Shown here one piece after another: positions 35,550 through 45,118 of a stretch of DNA of 64,000 bases. The notes below the pieces were generated by a model. The model worked only from the letters and a program-made list of their open reading frames with translations. It ran no database searches and had not been told where the DNA came from. The position numbers and the translations under genes are program-made. The number at the start of each line of letters is the position of its first letter. Within the stretch, counting starts at the first letter, position 1. This DNA comes from Marsupella aquatica (lineage: Eukaryota > Marchantiophyta), in the NCBI GenBank assembly GCA_973895155.1, contig OZ316895.1, forward strand, positions 21,638,001-21,702,000. The letters run 5' to 3'.

Positions 35550-36115
35550 GGAATGGCATAAAAAAAATAATGTGTTACCTTTAAGGAACCATTGAAATGA
35601 GACTACATTTTCCTAATAACACTGATAAAACTTTAACAGGCTATGCGGACGTGGATATTTATCAAACCCAGACAACACTAAATAACACACTGGTCATGTT
35701 ATTTTGTATAGTAGTACAATTATCTCTTGGAAAAGCATTAAACAAACTTTAATCTGTACTTCCTCTAACCACGCTAAAATTTTGCCTTATATGAAGCTAG
35801 CAGAGATCATTGGTTGAGAAAAAAAAATTGATCATATTAATGCAAACTATGGTTTACCAGCTCTAATTCAACCTATTATATTATTAAAAGACAACCAAAC
35901 ATGTGTTAAACAGATATCAAAAGGATTCATTAAAGGAGATTGCATCAAGCACATCGCGTCAATTTTTTTTTCACCCATGAACAATAAGGCGACACTATTC
36001 AAGTGAAGATGATTGTCAGCAAATTAAGACAACCATGCAGATTTGTTTACAAAAACTTTGACTCTAGCCATACATCAAATTCATTGTCATGGCATTAGCT
36101 TACAGAGACTATCTA
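35550..36115 (+). pseudogene. Copia RNase H fragment
   Basis: Across three frames the order is GYADVDIYQTQ, SWKSIKQTLI, TSSNHAKILPYMKLAEIIG, LLKDNQTCVKQISKGFIKGD and CIKHIASIFF, then ADLFTKTLTLA. These correspond to the Copia RNase H phrases GYADAGYLSDP, SW.S.KQTLVATSSNHAEI, DN.A.I.Q...G.IKGDR.KHI and ADLFTKSLP. Frame changes are frequent. It marks the 3' end of the Copia coding region. Confidence 0.85.
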
Positions 36116-37134
36116 AACTCTGAGATTCATAATAACATTTAACTCTTCATAATCATACATATTATACTTATATTTGCAAACAGATAATTGTACTCTATGG
36201 TATGTCCCATGGCTCTCTAAACCCAAGAATATGTCTTGAAGAAGCCGATTTCCACTGGTTTTGCTCTTACCAAGGCCGGTTCCGCGGCTTCTTGCGCGGC
36301 TTATTAGCATGAGACGCTGCTAAAATACTTTACTAACTTTTTACCCACATATACTGGATAGATCTTTCATCAGGTCATGAGATATGTAGTCGACCTGCTC
36401 TAGGACTCTCCTTATTCTCTTTTATTGATCTCGATTCAGGTATGTTTGGATTTCGCCCTCTGATGCCCAATCGGCTTGGATAGCCGCTAAGATTCCTCTA
36501 AGCTCAACACATCCAACTTTTCCTACTCCTTATGACTTCACTTACTTCTTTTCTCTCTTGTAGTCGATGTGGGCAATCTTTACACAAGTTGAAGCGACAC
36601 ACAACTAGAAAGATAACTCATACTGACTAAGTTATACCGTGCAAGTGCCATACAAGGAGTACTTCTCACACACAGGATCTATGAACTAAGCCGAAAGGCC
36701 AACTCTATTCAGCTCTTAGGTATGAGAAAACATGAATATATATAAAAGTCACTGCATAACTAACTGAGAGCTTCTCTTACTAATTGATCCCAACCTTGCT
36801 GGTGCACTAAAAACTTGTTAAGAAAAAACCCTGAGTCCCCGCTGCACAGGAATTTCTCCTGACAGCGCATCTATCTATTTCCTTGTTGTGTAAGCCTAAT
36901 CTACCTCTAAGTGTAATCTACCTATGTACACGGGGCAAGAGCACAAGTGTTGCTCTTACTAGTGGATCCGCAATCCCACTAATCTAAGTGTTAGGGCCGC
37001 CTCTTGGCCCTGATCCTAATCATATGGAGTGATTGAACCTATACCCCTGTGTCATGTAGGGAGGTGGATCTTCACTTACAGAGATAAGTGGTCGTTTGAA
37101 GGCTGTCAAAACATGTCTTCCATAGATCAATGAA
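36116..37134. other. Non-coding stretch between Copia relic and LINE C
   Basis: No gene was recognised. It may contain the 3' LTR of the Copia relic, but no matching 5' LTR was found to test this. Confidence 0.4.
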
Positions 37135-37962
37135 CTCGAGTTGGAAGGGCAATCGGCTGCGGTTTAAGCTCAGACTTTGCCAGAGCATTGGAAACTGTGA
37201 GAATGTATCACTGGCAAAGTTAGAGCTGCAACCGACATCGTTTGATATGCACTTTAGCATGCACGATCTGTTACGTCTCCAGTTTCACGATTCTGAGCTC
37301 GGGGCAAAATTTCACTTCGAGTTGGAAGGGCAATCGGCTGCGGTTTAAGCTCAGACTTTGCCAGAGCATTGGAAATAGCGAGAATGTATCACTGGCAAAG
37401 TTAGAGCTGCAACCAACATTGTTTGGTATGCACTTTAGCATGCGCGATCTGCTATGTCTCCAGTTTCGCGATTCTGAGCTCGGGGCGAAATTTCACTTCG
37501 AGTTGGAAGGGCAATCGGCTGCGGTTTGAGCTCAGATTTTTCCAGAGCATTGGAAACAGCAAGAATGTATCACTGGCAAAGTTAGAGATGCAACCGACAT
37601 CGTTTGATATGCACTTTAGCATGCACGATCTGTTACGTCTCTAGTTTCGCAATTCCGAGCTTGGGGCAAAATTTCACTTCGAGTTGGAAGGGAAATTGGC
37701 TGCGGTTTAAGCTCAAACTTTGCTAGAGCATTGGAAACAGCGAGAATGTATCACTGGCAAAGTTAGAGCTGCAACCGACATTGTTTGGTATGCACTTTAG
37801 CATGCACGATCTGTTACGTGTCCAGTTTCGGGATTCTGAGCTTGGGGCAAAATTTCACTTCGAGTTGGAAGGGCAATCGGCTGTGGTTTGAGCTCAGATT
37901 TTGGCAGAGTGTTGCAAATAGCGAGAGTGTATCACTGGCAAAGGTAGAGCTGCAACTGACAT
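37135..37962 (+). repeat. 181-bp tandem monomers in the LINE C 5' UTR (4.5 copies)
   Basis: GAGTTGGAAGGG starts at 37138, 37319, 37500, 37681 and 37862, an exact 181-bp period. The first four units are complete; the fifth stops after about 100 bp, 67 bp before the ORF1 ATG. Copies differ by a few percent. Small open frames with a recurrent MHFSMHDLL text are by-products. By analogy with mouse L1, such monomers act as promoter units; this is inferred. Confidence 0.95.
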
Positions 37963-38028
37963 CCTCTACTACTCCCAATTTCTATTTGTCGTCTAAGAGT
38001 ACATTCTAACAACAGTTTCAGCTTTGTG

Positions 38029-38799
38029 ATGGCAACGGAGGAGATTGCCCATCTCAAGGCTTTGCTTGAGAAAATCTTAGTTGTGGCTGAAAACTCCGCA
38101 ATTGAGATTACCACACTCAGCAAGGAGGTGACGGAGCTAAAGAATGAGAATGTCAAGCAAAAGAGGTTGATTAGTGATCTTCGATCTCAAACTCAGGAGA
38201 ATGGTAAGCAACTCTCATTGCTTGCATCGTGTTTTGGAGACATGGAGAAGAGTATGTGCCCAGAGAAATCAGTGATACATGAGGCTGTAGGGGAGATTGA
38301 GGAGAAGCTCAAAACCTTTGCACAGGCTGCAAAACAATCACATATGGAATTTGTCCAAGCCAAGGAGGAGGAGAGGAGAGCACTAGAGGAAGAACACAAG
38401 AACCAGCATGCAAGAGTCAGCAACTGCAAAATATCAGGCCTTGTTGAGGAGGAGAAGGAAGACACCAAGAAGGTAGCAATTTCATTCTTCCAATCTCAGA
38501 TGAAAGTGCATGACCCTATCATTTTGCAAGCATATAGGATTGGGCAAAAGAAGGGGGACCTTCCACGTCAAATCTTGGTGAAGTTTGCAGCTGAATCCGA
38601 GAAAGCTAGAGTGATGGCTAACAGGAGCATGCTTAAAGGGCTAAGGATTTGGTTGGATGATGATCTGACTCCCACACAAGTCCAAGCAAGGAAAATTGAG
38701 CTTGAGAAGGTGAGGGTAGCCAAATACCAAGGATTGGTAGCCTACTTGCGCAATGGACAAGCTGTTGTTACCAATAAGAAGAGAGTTGTTTCTAAATGA
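38029..38799 (+). CDS. LINE C ORF1 protein (coiled coil plus RRM-like region), intact
   Basis: The ATG at 38029 gives 256 residues to the TGA at 38797. Residues about 5-60 and 85-125 are heptad-rich and charged (KALLEKILVVAEN, EVTELKNENVKQKR), a likely trimerising coiled coil. The second half contains CKISGLVEEE, ILQAYRIGQKKGDLPRQILV with KFAAESEKARVM, then LKGLRIWLDDDLTPTQVQAR and VAYLRNGQAVV. This is the layout of L1/CR1-type ORF1 proteins, where an RRM-like fold and a C-terminal domain bind the element RNA. ORF1 is undamaged while ORF2 is broken. ORF2 follows after 21 bp. Family assignment rests on motif order. Confidence 0.85.
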   Translation: MATEEIAHLKALLEKILVVAENSAIEITTLSKEVTELKNENVKQKRLISDLRSQTQENGKQLSLLASCFGDMEKSMCPEKSVIHEAVGEIEEKLKTFAQAAKQSHMEFVQAKEEERRALEEEHKNQHARVSNCKISGLVEEEKEDTKKVAISFFQSQMKVHDPIILQAYRIGQKKGDLPRQILVKFAAESEKARVMANRSMLKGLRIWLDDDLTPTQVQARKIELEKVRVAKYQGLVAYLRNGQAVVTNKKRVVSK

Positions 38800-38820
38800 T
38801 GGATTGGGACCTTGAGAGTC

Positions 38821-41800
38821 ATGGCATGGAATGTTTCAGGACTTTCCATAGAAACAGCAATTGGAGGGGAACCTTTGTTTGAGAATTTTGACATCTTGCT
38901 TTTCACAGAGACTTGGGAATATGAGAGAAATGCTCTACCTAGCATTAAAGGCTTTACTTGCATACAATCCATCTTCAATGAGAAGAAGACCACACGGGGA
39001 AGAGGGTTTGGAGGCATTGCTGTCTACACCAAGAATCAACTTCAACACATCACCTCTATTGAACATGAAGATCCCAGCAAGCAGTTCATGGTGGTGAGAC
39101 TCGCAGTTCATGGTGGTGAGACTTCATACCAGAGGTACTCCATCATTTCTGATTGTCACCTACTTTGCTCCCCTTAATATGAATGTCTATAAGATGGGAA
39201 TTGCTGATGCACATTATCCATTTCATAGGTTAATCCAAGTCATTCATGATATATCACCACTAGGGGAGACATGGATAGTGGGGGACTTTAATGCCAGGGT
39301 ATCTAATGAACAATTTACTAAAAGTGAGGACTTAGGAACTTTACCTTGGTCATCATGTAGTGAAGAGATACCTTGGGTGAGAGAGGCTCTTGACACCAGA
39401 ACAAATGACATGACACGTCACTTTTTGCATTTGGGAGCTTCTTGTAATCTAAGAATATTGAATGGGCTTGAGAGATTTCCCCAATCATCTGGTTACACTT
39501 TTAGATCTAAACAAGGATGTAGTACCATTGATTACCTTCTTGCCTCACCTACCTCTGCCACTAGAGTGGTTGACTTTCAAATACTTGATCAACAACCAGA
39601 GTCTTCACACTTGCCTTTGTTGTTCCATCTTGACCTGACCACAATCCCAAACAAAGTGCATAGAAAGCCAGTACCCAAACCTCTGTTTCTAGACCCTGAT
39701 AGAGAAGTCATCTTCAAAGCCAACTTTGAACATCTTCTCCATACCCTGGATGATCAGATTGAGCTCTCAGAAGTCATAGCACAAGCAGCAGCCTCTACTT
39801 TCTCCACCAAACCCCCTAGAAAGCAAAACATGAAGGCTTGGTTTGACGAGGATTGTGCTAGAGCAAGGATGCAAGCAAGATCACATTCAGGGGAAAAGAG
39901 ACTTTTGGCATTCACTATGTACAAGAACTTCATCAAACACAAGAAGAGGTGCTTCTTGAAGAGTGATCAACAATCACTATGTGAGGAGTTCATCAAACAT
40001 CCAAAACGTTTTTGGGAGAGAATGCAATCAGGCAAGACTACTCCCCCCTTGGATTACCAGGACCTGGTAACCTATGTCACATCCTTGTATTTTTTTCCAG
40101 ATGCTAGTGGCATGCCTTTGCCCCTTGGGGACACCATTCAGTTTACAGAGAGGGAGGTGAAGGTGCATCTTTCCCACATGCAACATGGGAAAGCTAAAGA
40201 TCTGTTGGGCCTGAACTTGGAGCTTCTTTTGTGGGGAGGACCCTCTTTACTAACAAACTTGGTGCATGAGTTGAATCAAGCAATGGCTTTAGGTTTACCT
40301 AAAGCTTGGATGACCAGAAGAGTGGTGCCTATCTTCAAGGCAGGCAACAAGGACGATGTGCACACCTACAGAACCATCATGGTAGGCAATACTTTTGCTA
40401 AAGTTTTGGGAGGACTACTTGAAGCCAGATTAAGCTCTTGGTTGGAGAGTGAGATGAAAAGGGCACCTTCACAAGCAGGTTTTAGGAGAGAATTCAACAC
40501 TATGGATCACATTCTCTGCTTGAGGGTGTTGTGTGAAAAGGCCAAATCTCCACATAAACCATTATTTTGCTTGTTTGTGGACTTCTCCAAGGCCTTTGAC
40601 AAAGTTTCCCGATCCAAGCTTTGGGATAGGATGGTGGAGTTGGAAGTGCCTGAAGAGCTCAGGTTGGCTGTTTCTAAATTGTACCAAGAAGTGCGCATCA
40701 AACTTTCAAAGGAAACCTCTGAAGAAATCTGGAGCACTCTTGGGGTGATCCAAGGTTGTCCTCTCTCACCTACTCTCTTTGGCATCTTCATTGATCAGCT
40801 ACAACATTTTGGAGGAGCATGGTGGAGTTGGCACTCAATTGGGTAGGTTTGTCCTCCAACTTCTTATATTTGCAGATGATGTGGTCCTACTTGCTCATGC
40901 TCAAGAAGCTTTGCAAAGACATCTCAATGCCTTGGAAGAGTTTTGTCAAGCAACAGGGATGGTAGTCAACCTCAAGAAGACCAAGTGTTTGGGCATTGGC
41001 ACACGACAAAACCCAGAGCTCTACTTCCAAGGGAATCTGGTGGAATTTGTGAGGACCTACAAATACCTTGGGGTGGAGTTCTCTCAAAACTTGAGTTGGG
41101 CCTCATGTGTAAAATCTAGGGTTGCCAATGGGTACAGAGCTTTTTATGCATTCATGAACAAATGCAAAAGAGCTGGTCTACACACTTGGAGGTTAAGGAA
41201 ACATCTCTTTGGAGCTTTGGTGAAACCAGTCATTCTTTATGGAGCACCAATTTGGGGAACAGGTGTGTCTAAATCTGGGTGGCAACAGCTTGAGGGGCTA
41301 CAAAAGCTATTTCTTGAGATGGAGCTTGGGATCAAGTCACAAACCCCATATGCACTTACACTGCAGAGGCAGGCTTGTTTCCTTTGGAGGTGGAGGCACT
41401 CTTCCACACACTCAAATACATCATGCGTGTAAGAGAGTTGGAGGAAAACAGATTTCCTTTTCATGCCTTGCGCTCATCTTCAGCTAAAGGGTGGTATGCA
41501 GATGTGTGCAGGTGGGCCCATGCTTGGGATTTTCCTGAACATGAATGGCCAACACACCCAACCAAGCTAAGAGCAAAACTTGAGCAAAAGGCTTTGCACA
41601 AACTCTGGCATGAACCTAGCCCACGGCAGCAATACTACATGAGAGATGTGAACCCCATGAAGAAATATCGAGAACAAGAATACTTATCTAGCACTATCTC
41701 AGTACAACTTAGACAACTTATTGCTCAATATAGACTAAGCTCAAACCACCTTGAAGTAGAACAAGGGAGATGGAAGGATATTGACAGGAAAAAGAGGGTT

Positions 41801-42034
41801 TGTCAACTATGTGATAGCTCTAGTATAGAGAATGAATATCATGCATTCATTGCTTGCAAGTTTTGTGAGGGGGTTAGGATGGCATCTCAAATCTTGGTGA
41901 AAGATTTGTATGCATTGTTTGGTCTGCCCCCTCAGCAACTTGGAAGATATATCTTTGCGGTGGATAGGGAAAGGAGAATAGGTTTGGAAAATCTTTCAGG
42001 GCTCTCTAGGTCCATAGTTTCTTTGAGGACATAG
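38821..42034 (+). pseudogene. LINE C ORF2: AP endonuclease, reverse transcriptase, CCHC-like knuckle (frameshifted)
   Basis: The endonuclease starts MAWNVSGLS at 38821, with LLFTETWE, VGDFNARV (about 39,280), TIDYLLAS and SSHLPLLF (the usual SDH reads SSH). The RT has PIFKAGNKDDVHTYRTI, FCLFVDFSKAFDKV, GVIQGCPLSPTLFG and the catalytic FADD at 40869-40880, then GMVVNLKKTK and VRTYKYLGVEF. The C-terminus has CQLC...HAFIAC at 41801-41853 (C-x2-C-x9-H-x4-C). There are three frame breaks: a 22-bp tandem duplication at about 39,081-39,124, a shift at about 40,795-40,815 and one at about 41,362-41,376. The protein would cut target DNA and copy the element RNA into it. Few lesions imply a fairly young copy. 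Confidence 0.92.
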
Positions 42035-42141
42035 TTGTCCTCTTTTGAGCAATCTCTTTTGGTTGCTCTTTTCTTTGATTGCATTGTACTTTACTTTTTG
42101 TGGCAGCTCCTTTGACTTTCATGGTCCCGGAGCTTATAATA

Positions 42142-42163
42142 CATTACCATTACCATTACCATA
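42142..42163 (+). repeat. LINE C 3' tail of CATTAC repeats
   Basis: Just over three units of CATTAC close the element in place of a poly-A tail, followed by ATAAATTTGG. Short microsatellite tails are typical of CR1/RTE/I-like LINEs rather than plant L1. Confidence 0.8.
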
Positions 42164-42550
42164 AATTTGGAGGTCCACGCCCATTCTACCCACTCACCCC
42201 TCCTACCTCTGCGTCCGCCCTCCTTAAAAGGGATGGCCCTCCTCCACCGTCATGACATTGGTGGCTGGCCCTCAATGGAAGCCCTCAATCCTTTCTGGGC
42301 GGCCAATGTAGTCGGTCCGTCCTCTGACAGGTACCCTGACCCCGACTGGTCAACCCATCCTCGGCGTGACCGGTCCCACTCCTACCTCTGCTTTTGCTTC
42401 CTCGACTTTTGCTTCCCCGACTTGCAATAGTGGTATCTCCGCTCCTGCAGCTTTGGCACTGTCAGTCCCGACATCTGCTATCTTGCCGTAGTGATTCTCC
42501 TCATAGGCTCATCCTATGAGGCGGGTTGTCTCGTCTTCCAAGGTTGCGGT
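42164..42550. other. Short gene-free stretch right of LINE C
   Basis: C-rich plus strand without a supported gene. Confidence 0.4.
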
Positions 42551-43415
42551 TGATGCCAATCAATGATTGGCAACCTTGAGTCAATGCCCATTGACTTGGC
42601 CTCACTCAACTGGTCTTCTTGGCCTACCTCCAAGACTGCCACCTTCACAGCCACTACCTTGCATAAGGCTGGTGCCATGCTTTCTACTTGAGTCACGATG
42701 GCCTGAGGAACCTCTTTGCTCCCTGACCCGGAAGGTTTTTGCTTCTTCTTGTCCTTCCCTTCCCAGGCAGCCGATGCCTTCCCCTTGCCAATTACTTCCG
42801 GCATAAGTGAGGGTGCCTCGGCTTGTTTGACTCATACCCCGCCCTGCAACCCTATTCTTGCGGAGATCTTTGAGCTCCCCCTTCGGTGCCCTCTCCTTCC
42901 TCTGCACCTTTGCCATGGCCCTATTGCTGATCATTAGGTGAGCCGATGTTATGTCTTTAAACTCCTGCTTCCACTCCTCTTTCTCCTTGAGGACCTCGGC
43001 CAAATGCCATTGGGTTTGGGCAAGTTTACTCTTAATTAACTAGTTATCAGCCTTGGCTGTATCTAGTTGCCCCCTGCATGATGCTTATCTCATGCTTCCT
43101 AACGCGCAGCTCATCCTGAGCCTGCTTGGCTGCCTTTAGATCTCCTGCCTCGGCTTCCTTCTCTCTAAGCCGATGTATGACCTCTTCCTTCTTCATCCTC
43201 TCCAAGGCCAATGCTTCCTCCAACCAGATTTTATCCAACATCTCCCTATGGATAAAAAGCCCCGTCTCCAACTCTTCCCCAAAGATGTCAAGGGCAAGTA
43301 ATATATCCGCACATCTTCCCGTACTCCGGACAGGGCTCTGCAACGTGCATAGGCAAACGCGGCATCCTACCAAAAATTGTGCATGTGTACTGGTCTCTAC
43401 TTCAGCTCCCACACC
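42550..43415 (-). pseudogene. Unidentified charged coiled-coil ORF relic
   Basis: Two complement frames follow each other: 43412-43047 and 43003-42602. The first contains LDKIWLEEALALERMKKEEV and HRLREKEAEAGDLKAAKQAQ. The second starts MAEVLKEKEEWKQEFKDITS and becomes basic. Heptad-like charge patterns suggest coiled coil. Together with the frames at 45.1-46.25 kb on the same strand it may be the tail of one retroelement-derived protein. No family is recognised and the link is an inference. Confidence 0.35.
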
Positions 43416-43739
43416 CGCCTTTCCCTTTCCTCATCATGACTGGGAACCTTGGGCATGGGGTTCCAGACTTGAGGCTCCCACGTACATTCGCACTCGGCTT
43501 GTTTTCCGGCCTCCTTCTCTCCGCGACCCCGGCAAAGGGATCTGCTCTGGTGGGTCTTGCGGTGCCTCCCTCCCCAACAATGCCGTGTATTGATGCCTAT
43601 GCTGCAATTGCCAGCTTATCCTTCTTTACAACATCTGCAAGAGGCTTTGCATAGTTGGTTGCTGCATCGACATGGGTTCCGATGTCTAGGGGGGGAAATG
43701 TGGTTCTTGAGGAAGCACCGGGCCTATGGCTGCTAGTGT

Positions 43740-44330
43740 CAAGAGAGAACTTAAGTTAAGATCATGATTACTATTCTAGACTGGGTAGCAGACACCACAA
43801 GGAACGGTTCCGTGGATGAAAGCACAACATCATAACCCTTTTCTCCATACCTACGGACTATTGCCTCCTTGGCAGCTACCTTGGGTCGAGTTACAAAACG
43901 AATATCTCCCAACGAGAAAGAAATGGGAGGCTCATCAGAGGGAGGTTTGTTGAGATCCATCTCAATACAAGATGAAAATTGTGCAAGCCCAATCCTGCCC
44001 GTAAACTACATAACGGTATACAATTGGCTCTATTGAATTTAATACCGCAGTTGCAAATACTTCTCCAAAGTGAAAAGTCATATGCTGGTGCATTATCTCT
44101 TTTTGGAGTACATGAATTCTAATAAGGAAAGGATTAGGGAGAGGAAGAATAGGTACTGGTCTGGGCATTATCGTACTATCAAATATTCCATCCAACTAAT
44201 TTTCATTCTAATGACAAGAGATAGAATCATTCAACAAAAAAATCATCCATTTCAAACAAATATCATGCATTGAGTTAACTCTAAGTATATACATGCAGAT
44301 GTTTATCTTAATAGGTTGATCTTCTTTTGA
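43740..44330. other. Gene-free AT-rich stretch
   Basis: A small complement frame at 43,960-43,751 (MDLNKPPSDEPPISFSLGDI) has no recognised family and may be chance. Nothing else was seen. Confidence 0.35.
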
Positions 44331-44338
44331 ATGAAAAT

Positions 44339-44612
44339 ACTATCTGAAGGTCCAACTCATACAAAATACCTCTGGCCGAGCCGAAGCTCTAAGCAAGAGT
44401 GCATGAGTGGGTCTACTTCATAAGGATTTCACCCAAAAGGGAGCATATGATGTCAAGGCATTGTTGAGCACTTTCCAACTCTTTAGAACTTAATAACCAT
44501 CTCCTATCAAATGACAACACTTTCTGAAGGTCCGACTCATACAAAATATCCCTGGCCGAGCCGAAGCTCTAAGCAAGAGTGCATGAGTGGGTCTACTTCA
44601 TAAGGGTTATAT
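44339..44612 (+). repeat. Two 90-bp direct repeats offset by 180 bp
   Basis: CTGAAGGTCC at 44,344 and 44,524 begins two nearly identical stretches ending TGAGTGGGTCTACTTCATAAGG. Both contain GGCCGAGCCGAAGCTCTAAG. The 180-bp offset is exact, so this is a tandem duplication with a diverged middle. Confidence 0.9.
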
Positions 44613-44824
44613 TCATAGAAGAGATCATCAAGTCCAATGGATTTTTAAGACTTCACAACTTAGTTGATGAAAAATGGGGAGTGAGGGGAGAGAGCCCCTC
44701 TCCTCTTTATTTATAGTGCTCACACCTCAAGCACACGGATCAAGCATGGCACACGGATGGAAGCCATGTGTCATACATCCAAGGCAAGTAAGTGTGCTAG
44801 TACTGTAGTTACGTGAGTGGAGCA

Positions 44825-45062
44825 ACTGTAGACAGTACACTGTAGCATGCACACTGTAGATCGTACACTATAGCATGCATACTGTAGATCGTACACTGTA
44901 GCATGTACACTGTAGCATGCACACTGTAGATCGTACACTGTAGCATGCACACTGTAGGTCTTGCACTGTAGCATGCACACTGTAGATCGAACAATATAGC
45001 ATGCATACTGTAGACCGTGTACTGTAGCATGCACACTGTAGCATGCACACTATAGACTACAT
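44825..45062 (+). repeat. 14-bp minisatellite, 17 units
   Basis: Perfectly phased 14-mers alternate mainly between ACTGTAGCATGCAC and ACTGTAGATCGTAC, giving a loose 28-bp higher-order unit. All units share ACTGTAG or ACTATAG, and their halves carry the palindromes GCATGC or GATC. Sixteen full units and a partial last one are present. Cys-rich complement frames across it are artefacts of the repeat. Confidence 0.95.
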
Positions 45063-45118
45063 ATGCGAGAATTTAAACTACTATCCTATACTACTAAGCT
45101 ATACTTAGGAGGAACTTA

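Larger units (their letters stand above)
31500..36115 (+). mobile_element. Ty1/Copia retrotransposon relic
   Basis: Integrase, linker, RT and RNase H text occurs in the correct Copia order on the plus strand, but with many stops and frame changes. Two long non-coding gaps (about 32.52-34.18 and 34.56-35.55 kb) separate the pieces. Neither gag nor protease was recognised to the left, and no LTR pair was found. An old, fragmented element with later insertions is the simplest reading. Confidence 0.8.
37135..42163 (+). mobile_element. LINE C: complete-length non-LTR retrotransposon with 5' monomers
   Basis: The order on the plus strand is a 181-bp tandem monomer array (37,135-37,962), ORF1 (38,029-38,799), ORF2 (38,821-42,034, three frame breaks), a short 3' UTR and a (CATTAC)n tail at about 42,142-42,163. 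The protein types differ from LINE A and B. ORF1 is a coiled coil plus nucleic-acid-binding domain rather than DUF4283, and the ORF2 C-terminus has a CxxC...HxxxxC knuckle rather than zf-RVT. The element looks full length, but ORF2 could not be translated in one piece. Target-site duplications were not identified. Confidence 0.92.

Noticed and set aside
37130-38009. Series of small plus-strand ORFs with MHFSMHDLL text
   Set aside because: Each arises from one 181-bp monomer, and the period is not a multiple of three, so frames drift from unit to unit.
44771-45050. Cys-rich complement ORFs with a repeating CMLQCT text
   Set aside because: They are the translation of the 14-bp minisatellite in all three frames, so they carry no evidence of selection as protein.
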